A stretch of 64,000 nt of DNA, taken from contig NC_134705.1 in NCBI RefSeq assembly GCF_043290135.1, positions 56,521,271 to 56,585,270 on the forward strand, written 5' to 3'. The notes below the pieces were generated by a model. The model searched no databases. It worked only from the letters and a program-made list of their open reading frames with translations, and was not told where the DNA came from. Position numbers and translations under genes: made by a program. The first letter of the stretch is position 1, and every line of letters begins with the position of its first letter. This document shows, piece by piece, positions 12,280-22,847 of this stretch. The stretch is from Rhipicephalus microplus (Eukaryota > Arthropoda > Arachnida > Ixodida > Ixodidae).

Positions 12280-12915
12280 GGGCATGTAATGGCAGCAGCG
12301 ACGATGGTCGCTAAAAACCCTTTCTGCTTTTTTGTTCAGTTGGCTACACTTCTCCACACGTGCCGTTATGCCTGCGCCGTCACTTCGGCGCACCCAAATG
12401 CTGCTGAAAAACGCCCGGTCCTCGAGATAACAACGATCCTTTCTGCGCCATGTGGCCTGCCTCCATACGTGTCTCCGCAAGGGGACGCTGCCCAAGCCGC
12501 CAGAGGGACATCGACCGCATCCAGCATGGCCTACTTAAGCCGCCTTCTGACTTCGCCACAATTCAGTGGGCATGGAGTGGCAGCAGCGACGATGGTCGCT
12601 AAAAACCCTTTCTGCTTTTTTGTTCAGTTGGCTGCACTTCTCCACACGTGCCGTTATGCCTGCGCCGTGACTTCGGCGTACCCAAATGCTGCTGAAAAAC
12701 GCCCGGTCCTGGAGATAACAACGATCCATTCTGCGCCATGTGGCCTGCCTCCATACGTGTCTCCGCAAGGGGACGCTGCCCAAGCCGCCAGAGGGACATC
12801 GACCGCATCCAGCATGGCCTACTTAAGCCGCCTTCCGACTTCGCCACAATTCAGTGGGCATGGAATGGCAGCAGCGACGATGGTCGCTAAAAACCCTTTC
12901 TGCTTTTTTGTTCAG
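12280..12915 (+). repeat. 288-bp tandem 5' monomers of the LINE
   Basis: The string gggcatg begins at 12,280, 12,568 and 12,856, giving a period of exactly 288 bp. There are two full units and a 60-bp partial third ending at ttttttgttcag. The units are about 97% identical by eye. Since 288 is a multiple of 3 the same frame stays open across all units. Tandem 5' monomers carry promoter activity in some LINEs (mouse L1), so a promoter role is inferred. Confidence 0.85.
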
Positions 12916-12965
12916 GTTGGTACTGTACCCTCGCTCTATTCGAAAAGATCCGATAATATCTGCCT

Positions 12966-13640
12966 TGTTATGCCTGCAAGTCCACAGCGAACGGCCGTGC
13001 CTCTGAAAAAGGCAATCTGTGTCAAGGCCAGTCCGCCTGACGCGATCAACAACTCAACGGCGCCTCTCTGGCGTGCACGTGCAGTGAGTCAGCCTCGGCA
13101 AGCGACCCGTCAAGTAAACAACTGGCCTCTTCATGTCTGGGGGTCTGACGCATTGCGCGGCGACCCCATTAGAGGAGTCTGCCCTGACGACCAGCGGCGC
13201 TTCTGATTGGAAATTGTGGTTGGACCCGGTGCAAATAAAAGAAGCCCTGCGGCGCGTCGCGATCGGCGGCCCTAGGTGAAAGCTGACATGTGTGTCAGAG
13301 CGGACCAGTTTGAGAGCAGACCTATGTGTTAGAGAGGAGAGCTCGGCTCTTCGAGTCTCTGTCGGCCCCAGAGCCGAATTTGTAACGCCTCTGTATATAT
13401 GCTGTACATAAACCTTGTTTAAACTCACCGTCGTCTCGTCCGCCCGTCTATCGGCTTTGCGCAGAAGCAGTCGCGAGCTGAGAAACCTACGCTACCAAAC
13501 GGCAGGTGACCTTTCCGGCGGTGTTCGAAGCAGTGGCGCCTTCGGGACCGTGTTGGCGTCGCCGTCTTTCGAAACAGTGGTTGCAGTGGTGAGATTTCGA
13601 GGCGCCCTTCGTAACGTCGTCGGAGGTGCGTTTCGTAACA
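12966..13640 (+). repeat. 5' LTR
   Basis: Begins tgttatgcc and ends ttcgtaaca. It has a TATA-like tatatat at 13,394-13,400 and an aataaa at 13,234-13,239, upstream of the TATA-like site. Nearly identical to 15,460-16,133. Confidence 0.88.
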
Positions 13641-13641
13641 G

Positions 13642-13659
13642 TGGTTGGCAGCTGCGGGA
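13642..13659 (+). other. putative primer-binding site
   Basis: Directly after the LTR and one base, the sequence begins tggttggcagctgcgg. TGG at this position is what a tRNA 3' CCA end would pair with. I did not identify the tRNA. Confidence 0.5.
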
Positions 13660-13935
13660 TCGGCCGGCGTCAGCGACATCGATGCGGTGAGTGCCTGATG
13701 TTTTCCCCTCAGTTCACCAGACTACTCTAGCTCAGGTTGTAGTAGTTTAGAGAAGGGCTGTGTGAAGCATTGAAGTGAGCATTGATCGTTTCAAGCCAAG
13801 TCTAAGCACTTTGAAACCAAAGTTAATGCGGAGGGGGTAAACACGGGAGTGTGAAAAATTGCTTGCGCGTCTTGCTAGTAGGCTTATAGTGGGTAGGCAA
13901 GTAGATTCTTAACAGGGGCAAACAGTAAGAGGCTA

Positions 13936-14866
13936 GTGGGAACGATGGAGAACCTTAAAGTGAAGGAACTCATCGAAATTTGTGAGGAACTCGGCATTAC
14001 TTTGGGCCGTGCGAAACGAAAGCAAGCGATCCTTGAGATCATGAAGGATGAGGAAGTGTCGGCTGAGGAAGTCGATGAGGCCTGGGTGGATATCAAAGCA
14101 CGCCGTGAGGAGATTGAAAGGCGAGAAGCTCGCGAACGTGAAGAAGCTGAAAGGCAAGAGGCTCGTGAACGTGAGGAAAGGCGAGAAGCTCGCGAACGTA
14201 AAGAAGCTGAAAGGCGAGAACGCCGCGAGGAGGCCGAGAGACAGGAGCGCCTTGAGTTGAAACGAATAGAATTGGCAATCCTACTGTGTTCGCAGGCGCC
14301 TAGCGTAGCTTCTCCGACGATTCAGGTCAGCGGTTTTAGAATTCGGGACCAACTGCCACCGTTCGTAGTAGGCGAGGACATGGCGAAGTATCTCGTCAAG
14401 TTTGAACACGTCTGTGAGCGAAACGCTTTGGAGTGGTCTCTTTGGGCGCAAAACCTGTTAGCTCTTCTTCCCGGCGAAGTGTCCGACGCGATAACTTGCT
14501 TGTCGAGGGAAGCGTTTGAGAGCTATGACGAGGTTAAGGAAGTGCTCTTGAGACGTTATAAGTTGTCACCCGAGGCTTTCAGGCAAAGGTTCCGGTATGC
14601 TAAAAAGGGGAATGAGTCACACGTTGACTTCGCGTTTCGTCTTAAAGCTGATTTAATTGAATGGCTCAAGGGCGAAGGTGTTTATGACGACCGCGATAAA
14701 GTGGTGGAATGCGTTGCATTGGAGCAATTCTACCGCGGCATCGAAGGACGTCAAACTTTGGCTGCAGGACAAAATTGGTGAAGTACAGCTAAACAAGGCA
14801 GCAGAGTTAGCTGAGGAGTATTATACTCGCCGAAAGTTGCATAGCAGAGCAGTGCGTTCTAGCTAG
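13936..14866 (+). pseudogene. Gypsy-type gag, frameshifted near its end
   Basis: An ATG at 13,936 or 13,945 opens a frame of 281 codons. Residues about 6-36 (LKVKELIEICEELGITLG...) look like a SAP-type helix pair. Residues about 48-105 are a highly charged Glu/Arg coiled coil with an imperfect REREEAERQEA repeat. Residues about 127-250 form a capsid-like region (PPFVVGEDMAKYLVKFEHVC, then LLRRYKLSPEAFRQRF). Near 14,745 a one-base shift moves the frame to one that continues to 14,866. No CCHC zinc knuckle is retained. The protein would form the particle shell, with loss of the C-terminus if not corrected. Confidence 0.75.
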
Positions 14867-15445
14867 TACCTTCTCAACCTTTCGGTTTCTCGCTGGCGAT
14901 TCGGGGCAAAATTTTGACCTCATCACGACCTGGGCAGAGCGCTCTCGTTCAGAGTGATCTCAAGGGGCCAACTTTATGTGGTATTCTAATTCGTTGCGTT
15001 GTTGTAAGTGTGAAAAATTCAAGTTCTTACTTTAAGAGTCTTGTGTCCCACATGTGCCTCTTGATGTAGAAGGAACAAAATTCCGATAGACACGTAGATA
15101 GGTATATGTTGTACAATACTTTGTCTGGTGTTCTGTTGGGTGACTGAGGGCACTTGCTTGTGTCGTGTGTTGTCTGTTGTCGAACTGTTCTTAGCAAGTT
15201 GCAGAACCATCGACAAGTGCTGAAACCGGAGATGGTCAGAAGAGACGAGCGAAGTTGGCCAGCAAGTTGTGGCGACGAGCCAGTGGAGCTGGGATCTGTC
15301 GTCAAGAATGGGATGTGTTCCCGGAACAGAGTCTGGAGCTTCATTCTCCCTATGGCCCTGGAGGCGAACCTGGATGGACCTGGTGAACGAGCGCGCCTGT
15401 CATCCGAGCCCCGTGGAAGCAGCTCGTCTTTTCGGCGCATTGTCT
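14867..15445 (+). other. non-coding interior of the LTR-gag-LTR element
   Basis: No pol motifs are visible in any frame, neither RT YxDD nor integrase HHCC or DDE. This is presumably deletion-scarred or unrelated sequence between gag and the polypurine tract. Confidence 0.6.
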
Positions 15446-15459
15446 GGCGGTGGGGGTGC
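15446..15459 (+). other. putative polypurine tract
   Basis: A G-rich run (ggcggtgggggtgc) lies immediately before the 3' LTR, the position of the plus-strand primer in LTR retrotransposons. It is not purely purine. Confidence 0.5.
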
Positions 15460-16133
15460 TGTTATGCCTGCAAGTCCAAAGCGAACGGCCGTGCCTCTGA
15501 AAAAGGCAATCTGTGTCAAGGCCAGTCGCCTGACGCGATCAACAACTCAACGGCGCCTCTCTGGCGTGCACGTGCAGTGAGTCAGTCTCGGCAAGCGACC
15601 CGTCGAGTAAACAACTGGCGTCTTCATGTCTGGGGGTCTGACGCATTGCGCGGCGACCCCATTGGAGGAGTCTGCCCTGACGACCATCGGCGCTTCTGAT
15701 TGGACATTTTGGTTGGACCCGGTGCAAATAAAAGAAGCCCTGCGGCGCGTCGCGATCGGCGGCCCTAGGTGAAAGCTGAAATGTGTGTCAGAGCGGAGCA
15801 GTTTGAGAGCAGACCTATGTGTTAGAGAGGAGAGCTCGGCTCTTCGAGTCTCTGTCGGCCCCAGTGCCAAATTTGTAACGCCTCTGTATATATGCTGTAC
15901 ATAAACCTTGTTTAAACTCACCGTCGTCTCGTCCGCCCGTCTATCGGCTTTGCGCAGAAGCAGTCGCGAGCTGAGAAACCTACGCTACCAAACGGCAGGT
16001 GACCTTTCCGGCGGAGTTCGAAGCAGTGGCGCCTTCGGGACCGTGTTGGCGTCGCCGTCTTTCGAAACAGTGGTTGCAGTGGTGAGATTTCGAGGCGCCC
16101 TTCGTAACGTCGTTGGAGGTGCGTTTCGTAACA
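15460..16133 (+). repeat. 3' LTR
   Basis: 674 bp, tgttatgcc...ttcgtaaca. It is followed by gcct, the right copy of the target duplication, and then by the resumed LINE ORF1. Confidence 0.88.
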
Positions 16134-17067
16134 GCCTGCTGCTATTCCCGTGCCCACAAGTTTTAGTGTCTGAGCTTTATGACATTGTGTATGTTGTTAA
16201 ACTTGTTGTACTAGGAGGCGACGTAGAGCTTAACCCTGGTCCCCCAAAACTGGACCCTGCAGCTGAAACTAGCCAAGTCTTGTCTGCAATTAACAGTCTT
16301 ACTAAGCACCTAGACGAGCGGCACGACCAGCTCTTGGAATCTATCAATGAGGTAAAAGAAAACTAACGAATTCTTGACACCAAGGTATCCGACTTAACAA
16401 TGCGTCTTGCCGCTGTTGAAGAAAAAGTAAGTTCCTTTGACGCACTACATGATGAAGCGAATTTGGACGCGATGATTATGTCAGCTGTACGTAATGAAAG
16501 CGCCACACTACAATCACGGCTAGATGATTTTGAAGACAGGGCACGACGAGAAAATTTGGTATTCTATGGAATATCTGATTGTGCGGAAGAGACGTGGGCT
16601 GAAGCACAGGATAAAATTAGGGGAATTCTTTTTGACAAGTTCAAAATACAATTGTCCGATGAAGCGATTAATCGTGCGCACAAATTAGGAGCGTTTGTCG
16701 AAAATAAGTGCCGGCCAATCATCGTCCGATTTGCGTCTTTTAAAACGAAAGAGTCAATTTTTTCACAAAAGTCCAAGCTACGCGGTACAAACATTTCAGT
16801 TGCTCAGGACTTTTGTAAGGCAACGCGCACCGTACGTAAAACGTTGCTGGATTTCGCGAAGGCCACCAGTCAGCCATTTTTTCTGAAGTACAACAAAGTT
16901 GTAATCGACGAAAAGAGCTATGTGTATTGCAGCATTACCGATCGTGTTGTTGAAATTGGACTAAAGAATGGGCGCTTTCAAAACTGCCGAAGTAATCATA
17001 ATTGTCTGGGCCAAGCCGGATCGTGTTCCCCAAACAAAATGAAGGTCAGTCTTCAACATAGCTAGAT

Positions 17068-19830
17068 GTGCGCACACAAGCTGATGCTATTGAGCGGGAA
17101 ATTTCCTTTCTCCTTTGTAATGTAAAGAGCGTAATGAACAAGCGTGACGAATTATTATCCCTTGTTCATGCGCGCCTGGCAGATGTAATCATACTGACGG
17201 AAACTTGGTTTCAGCGAAAATTGATAGCAGGGAAGTTTTGCATGGTGCAAAAAACTACGTTCTTTATCGCTACGACCGAGGTAGCCGTTCTGGCGTAGGC
17301 GTCTTAATTGCGGTATCAAATGAATTTGTCTTTCAAAGTTAATGTCGTTTCTGAACTAGAATTAATTTGTGTGTGCATTCGCCTGCACCACAAAGACTAC
17401 ATTCTTTATGCATGCTATCGGCCTCCAAATTCTTCTTCAGGCTTTTCCGAGATATTTCATGATGTTTTAAATAAGATACATATTAGATTTCCTGCTGCAG
17501 TGTTCTTTGTTCTGGGATACTTCAATCTGCCCGATATTTCTTGGTTTTTACCCCAACCAAGTGCTAGCTCCAGCTCGTCTGAAAGCACATCTTTTATCAG
17601 TGTGTGCTCAGATTTCAATCTAATACAACTTGTCAAGTACCCGACCCGTGTTACTACTACCAGCTCAACTATTCTAGACTTAGTCCTCACAACTCACCCA
17701 GATCTTGTTACATCCCTTTCTGTGATACCTGGTCTCAGTGACCATTCATCAATCCACTTTACTATTCTCAACAGGAATCCAAGACGACAGAAAACCTCCA
17801 AAACATTCAGAGACTATAAACGTGCAGAATATGCTGCAATAAATAGAGAGCTTGAAATATTCACCGAAGAACTGTTTCGAAATTTTGATCAGCGTTCTGT
17901 AGACGAAAACTGGCATTGGTTCAAATCCAAGGTGTCTGAGTTAATAGACCACTATGTACCACTGCGTAGAATAACGAATACCGTTCAATCCCCATGGTTC
18001 ACACCGACCCTTAAGCAACTACGCAATAAAAAGCAGCGCCTTTTTCGGAAAGCCAAATGCTCGAGGTCAACTGACTGATGGGCTGCGTACAATGAATCAG
18101 CCGATGAATATGCGCACGCGCTTGCCGTGGCTAAGCGTTCTTTCTTTGAAGTTACCCTCCCCTCTATGCTTAGAACTAATTTCCGTAGATTTTGGCTAAC
18201 CATCAACGGAAAAAGTGAAAAGAAAATTGAACTGATGTCTGAAGACGACTGTATGATCCCAAGTGAAATGTGCTGCGAATCCTTAAATACGTTATTTTCG
18301 TCGGTACTTGTGACCTGTACGCCATACTGTTTGTCCCCTTTCCCTGCCTGCAATTATTTACCCATGGATCCATTAATCATAGACTGGGTGGGTGTTGCCA
18401 AATTGATAAGGAATCTGAAACCTTCCTCCCCCGGAGATGATGGTATTAACCCCAAATTCTTAAAAAATACTGAAATGTTATCCGCTATAATTCTATATAA
18501 GATTTTTTCACCGTCTCTGGAAACTTCTGCAATACCACAGGATTGGAAGGTCGGGAAGGTGGTTCCTTTGCCCAAAACAGGTAACACTCACAATCCCATC
18601 AATTACAGACCCATATCGCTCATCAGTGCACCATGTAAAATTGTTGAGCACATTATCTACAGGCATTAAGTCCGCTTTCTCGAAAACAATTCTTTTTTTA
18701 GCAAATTCCAACATGGTTTCAGAAACAATTACTCCTGTGAAACTCAGTTACTTAGCCTCACTAACGACCTATTTTGCGCCGCTGACCGTTCTTCAGTTAT
18801 CGACTGCGTATTTATCGACTTCGCGAAGGCATTCGATACCGTTTGTCATAAACTACTGCTTTCTAAATTAAACTCAGTCAATCTAGATGTAAATATTCTC
18901 AAATGGTTGGAGTGTTTTCTAAGTAACCGCACACAATACGTTGTTGCTAATGGCTTTATTTCCACGCACTGCTCTGTTACGTCTGGTGTGCCGCAAGGTT
19001 CTGTCTTAGGTCCCCTGTTATTTTTAATTTATATTAATGACTTGCCGAATACACTATCATCAACTATTAGACTCTTCGCGGACGACTGCGTAACTTACAG
19101 AGAAATTTTGGATTCCGCCGACCAAAGTGCGCTACAATCTGACCTTAATTAGATTTCTACCTGGTGCGATACATGGTTAATGAAACTGAACACAAATAAG
19201 TGCAAAGTAATGCGAGTAACCCGTCAAAAACATAATACTACAGCGTGCACTTACATACTCAACCACGACCCCCTAACCAAAGTGTCATGTTACAAATATC
19301 TTGGCGTGTACATCTCGGATAACCTTTCTTGGCAAACACACATCGATCATATCACAAGCGACGCTAACCGCATGCTCGGTTTTTTACGACGAAATTTTGG
19401 TCTTGCTTCTGCAGATATAAAACTCGTTTTATACAAAACTTTAGTTCGGCCAAAGCTGGAGTATGCGTCGTCGATCTGGGACCCGCATATCAACTCGTTA
19501 CTTCATGATACTGAAGCTATCCAGAATCGTTCCGCACGCTTCTTATTATCAAACTATTTTCGTACGGCTAGCGTCTCGTCCTTGAAATCTTCCCTTAACC
19601 TACTTGATCTGTCTGTTCGCAGGAAAATATCACGACTTTTTTTTCATGAAATTTATCACGCCAATTCAACGCTCAAAGATTCGATGCTTTTTCCTCCCAC
19701 TTATCATTCGACAAGAAACGACCATCAGTTCAAGGTTGGCGTACCCAGCAGCCGGACAAACTATTATTTCAACTCATTTATTCCTAAAACCAGCTCGGAC
19801 TGGAATCACCTCCCAACCTGCATTGATTAA
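17068..19830 (+). pseudogene. LINE ORF2: AP endonuclease and reverse transcriptase
   Basis: One frame spans nearly all of it. Endonuclease motifs include ILTETW, CYRPPN and GLSDHS. The expected GDFN reads GYFN (near 17,514), losing a catalytic Asp. A segment at about 17,232-17,335 is in another frame. RT motifs are SSPGDDGI, DWKVGKVVPLPK, YRPISL, FIDFAKAFDTV, GVPQGSVLGPLLF and FADD at 19,075-19,086, followed by the thumb (YKYLGVYISDNLSW). In-frame stops occur at 18,076, 18,667 and 19,150. RT would prime cDNA synthesis at nicked target DNA, but this copy cannot make a full protein. Confidence 0.85.
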
Positions 19831-19883
19831 TAATTAATCCAGCCAATTTCAAGGTGGCTATTAGTGGCCATATTACCTGATTT

Positions 19884-20018
19884 TTTTTTCGCGAATTCCG
19901 CGGTTTTGTGTAAATCCTGCTCGGTTGTTCCCGTGTACGGCAAGCAATTTTTTTTTCGTGAATTCCGCGGTTTTGTGTAGATCCTGCTCGGTTGTTCCCG
20001 TGTACGGCAAATGTTTTT
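19884..20018 (+). repeat. 67-bp tandem duplication in LINE 3' UTR
   Basis: Two units, each a poly-T run followed by cg(c/t)gaattccgcggttttg and ending in cccgtgtacggcaa, with a spacing of 67 bp. They differ at only a few positions. Confidence 0.85.
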
Positions 20019-20212
20019 CGCGCCTTTTGATTTTTCCTTTCTGTTATTGTTTGTTTATTTTTCCAGTTTATGCGGATATTTCAAATATGTTTCATATGTG
20101 TAATCACACTCCTGCTGCATTGTATACCTGTAGAGTGTTTTACCCCCCACTCCTCTCTGTAATGTCCTTGGCCCTGAGAGTAAATAAATAAAATAGAAAA
20201 TAATAAAAAAGA

Positions 20213-20759
20213 TCGTGCAACTGAAGCGAGAAGCAGGGCTGCAGTCATGTTTCCGGAAATCGTCACGCTGGCTTTTGGGGTACAAGGCACCTTTCCTAGT
20301 TTTCCAGAAACGCGCAACGCGACATGCGGCGGTGACTCATCGGCCTCTGCCACAGAAAGTTCTGTCGCTCAACGTTTTCGTCATCCCTCGAAAATTGCGT
20401 GCATGTGCTTCGGCCTTAAGCGGTAGCAGAAGCGGGGTTGTTGCTTCCACGCATGCGTGGCTTTGCATGACGCCACAAGTTGACTCCAGTGTTCTAGCAG
20501 CTGCGGCGTGGCAGGTTGCCATGTTGACGGCGTGACCGGCTTTTCGTTGCACGCGCACGTTTCAAAAGCAGGCCTAAATAGCTTCACCGTTAACAGTGTG
20601 ACCCAAAAGTCTAGTTGCGCAATACTCAATGCTTATACGTTCTATAGAATACATCAATTAAATGAAATGACAGAAATATGTATGACATATTTAGGTTTCC
20701 ATGCAGCTTTAATTGAATGAATAAATATGGTTCTAAGGAGAATAATTTCAACAGCGTAC
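20213..20759. other. GC-richer non-repeat stretch, no gene assigned
   Basis: The LINE tail ends near 20,212. Open frames occur on both strands but I recognise no family. Composition is richer in CpG than the surroundings, so it could be host sequence next to the exon candidate at 20,760. Confidence 0.3.
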
Positions 20760-20899
20760 AGTAGGTGGCCGCGGCACCACAACCAAGACCCAAGACGACA
20801 ACAGCGGCCACGATGACATAGGCCTTCTTCGACCGCCCTGGCTTCTCTTGGAGAGGCGTCTCCTTTTGATAAGCAGAGTGAAAGGATACGTCATGAGAT
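20760..20899 (-). CDS. candidate host exon with a transmembrane segment
   Basis: On the minus strand a possible acceptor (ctgttcag) at about 20,900 is followed by an open stretch. It reads HSAYQKETPLQEKPGRSKK and then a strongly hydrophobic AYVIVAAVVVLGLGCGAAATY. Codons in the hydrophobic run are mostly G/C-ending, unlike the repeats around. A weak donor (t|gtacgc) follows at 20,759. A short basic cytoplasmic tail plus one membrane helix would suit the N-terminus of a type II membrane protein. I cannot name it, and no neighbouring exons were found. It could be chance. Confidence 0.35.
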
Positions 20900-21505
20900 C
20901 TGAACAGTGTTTCAAGGCACATGCTCGTTTTTAGTTGAAGAAAGAAATTTCTTAACAGCTACGTTTCAGAGAGCGAACAGGCCATACCTTAAAGCGGTGC
21001 AAAACAGTGGTTGCGCTGCCTCAGCTAACTGCCTGGGGCTATACTTCTATTTAAAGAGGGTGCCCTTAAAAGTTTAATGAAAATCCTTGGGCAGAAAAAC
21101 TTCATCTACGCTGTACTAGGACAATATTTAACAGTCTTGTAAATATGAAACTACTTTTCCCTACTATAACTGCTCTTTTGTGGATGATGGCATGCTCGAT
21201 CTTTCCAGCAAAGCAAACAACAGAATGGCGCGAACAGTAATATTGGCATGAGATGATTAGGAGAAGAATCAAAGGCAGAGCCTATGCTACTTGAATGAAC
21301 ATCGTGCAAATACAATAAATGTGGGTAAATAGTAATTTATTTTTCAATACCTGTGAATTCGCAGCCACATGGGTGACCAGAAATTGCTGCCCTTCTGGTG
21401 AAGGCTTGGTCATCACCCCTGCCCGCCCCCGGTAACCTTCTACTGTGCGATGATTTTTTAGTGAAATCATCGGTCTTTTGAGGTGCCTCGCTTCTCCGGC
21501 TTGCG

Positions 21506-22843
21506 GTGATGGACATGGAGCACGCCAGAGGCCCGCCTGGTTACAGGTCCTCACACCCCTCAACCGCAAGGAAGCGAGCTGGCTCTCCCAGTGACACTGA
21601 GGACACCGATCTCTATTCTATGTCGGAAGACGACACATCCGATGGCAGCTTTATACCTGTCCAGGGTAAGAGGGCAAAGAAAAGGACGGCGAATACAGCA
21701 GCATCAGCTCCTGCAAGCACAGCGACTGTGCATTCAAGACCTGCGCGCTGACCGCACGTCATCATCTTCGTGCCCGAAGATCCATCAAGCAACCTACGGC
21801 TCCTGAACAGGCAAGCCCTTTCGGTTGCTCTCGAATGTGCAGTGCCACATCAAATCAAGGACGTACGAGTAAACCCAAGGAAGAACATTCTCGCCATAGA
21901 CGTGCACGATGTGAGTGCGCTAGGACAGCTGCAGCAAATGACTGAGCTAGGTGGCATTAAAATGCGCCTCTTTATCCCGATGGATGACAAATCAATTGCC
22001 GGTGTAATTTATGACATCGACACTACCATTCCTAATGCTGACTTGTCTACCCTCATCAAGCCTGCAAACGAGGGAACTGTCATTACGCAAGTGCGGCGCC
22101 TTGGAAATACGCACTGCGTAAAAGTGTTTTTCAAGGGAGATTGCATACCGTCCCACGTTAAAGTTGGACATTTTTGACATCCGGTTCGACCATTCATCCA
22201 AAAGCCACTTCAATGTCATCAGTGCTTCAGGCTAGGACACGTCAAGGGCGTATGCCCCAACTTACGACTGTGTCCCCGCTGCGCTGAATCTCATGCTGAA
22301 GACGCCTGTCGGGCGACTACTCTGAAGTGCGCCAACTGCAGTGGTCCTCATGCTGCCTCGTCAAAAGACTGTCCTCGAATCCAAAAGGATCGCGCGGTTC
22401 TCAGACAAATGGCTCGAGACAACTCAACACACAGGGAGGCAGCCGAAGTAGTCCGGCGTCGGCGTCAACGTCGGCATCATCGGAAGTCTTCAAAGAAGGC
22501 ACATTCCCGAGACGCTCCTTCCCACTCTTTAGCGGTTCTATCCAGTAGCGCCGCGAAAGGGCCCACCACTTCTACGAAAGAAACAGAGAAGCCTCCTTCT
22601 CTGGAAGAATGGCCCACGCTCCCGACGCGCTCTTCTGCCAAGGAACCTCTGCAGGGTGTGGCCACACAAGAGCCGTCTCCAACCATGGAAGATTTCTCTA
22701 AAACTGATCGTCAAGTGATCTCAGTGCTGCGTTCCCTTATAGAAGCCATTCGAGCGATATTAGTCGACATGAAGACACCATCTGCTCGAAGCGCACTTGG
22801 ACTATTGAACGCCCTAAGCCCAGTGCTTGAATCTCTCAACTAG
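21506..22843 (+). pseudogene. I-clade LINE ORF1 with three zinc knuckles
   Basis: A single frame of about 446 codons from ATG 21,506 (or 21,512) to TAG 22,841, broken only by TGA at 21,749 and 22,175. The first reads PAR-stop-PHV, the second GHF-stop-HPV; each is consistent with a former CGA. The N-terminus is acidic and basic low-complexity. The middle (RLLNRQALSVAL...) is an RNA-binding gag-like domain. At about 22,217-22,375 come CHQC...H...C, CPRC...H...C and CANC...H...C knuckles. An Arg-rich segment (RRRRQRRHHRK) follows. It would package the element RNA; as it stands it is truncated. Confidence 0.8.
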
Positions 22844-22847
22844 GAAG

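Larger units (their letters stand above)
12966..16133 (+). mobile_element. LTR-gag-LTR retrotransposon lacking pol
   Basis: Two LTRs of 675 and 674 bp, both tgtta...taaca, flank a 1.8-kb interior that has a gag gene but no protease, reverse transcriptase or integrase. The tetramer gcct occurs immediately before (12,962-12,965) and after (16,134-16,137), a 4-bp target duplication. Removing the element restores the LINE ORF1 frame. My hand count is about 14 substitutions and one indel between LTRs (about 2%), so it is young. The layout resembles Gypsy-derived terminal-repeat elements that keep only gag; movement would need pol supplied in trans. Confidence 0.85.
12865..17065 (+). pseudogene. 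LINE ORF1 with 2A-like motif, interrupted by LTR element
   Basis: The likely start is ATG 12,865 in the last partial monomer (MAAATMVAKNP). The frame runs to 12,965, where the LTR element intervenes, and resumes in register at 16,138. A hydrophobic stretch (DIVYVVKLVVLGG) precedes DVELNPGP at 16,220-16,243, the ribosome-skipping 2A consensus D-V/I-E-x-N-P-G-P. Downstream are a coiled-coil-like region, an in-frame TAA at 16,364, and an L1-type RNA-binding core (RRENLVFYGI near 16,545). 2A peptides are known in some CR1/L2-type LINEs. Cleavage would separate a short N-terminal, possibly signal-like leader from the RNA-binding protein. Confidence 0.75.
12196..20212 (+). mobile_element. CR1/L2-like LINE with 2A motif, split by an LTR element
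   Basis: The order is 288-bp 5' monomers, ORF1 with a 2A-type peptide and an L1-type RNA-binding core, ORF2 with AP-type endonuclease and reverse transcriptase, then a 3' UTR ending in aataaataaa. The LTR-gag-LTR element at 12,966-16,133 sits inside ORF1. Without that insertion and one copy of its GCCT duplication the LINE would be about 4.8 kb. ORF1 carries one in-frame stop. ORF2 carries three stops and a short frameshifted segment, so the copy is dead but fairly young. The clade is a judgement from RT motifs; L2, Crack and CR1 are not separable by eye. Confidence 0.75.

Noticed and set aside
12196..13206. 336-codon plus-strand frame as a host protein
   Set aside because: It runs through the 288-bp LINE monomers and into the 5' LTR; its repetitiveness and position show it is LINE 5' sequence fused by chance to LTR sequence.
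20215..20535. 106-codon plus-strand frame after the LINE
   Set aside because: No domain or codon bias; opposite strand is equally open.
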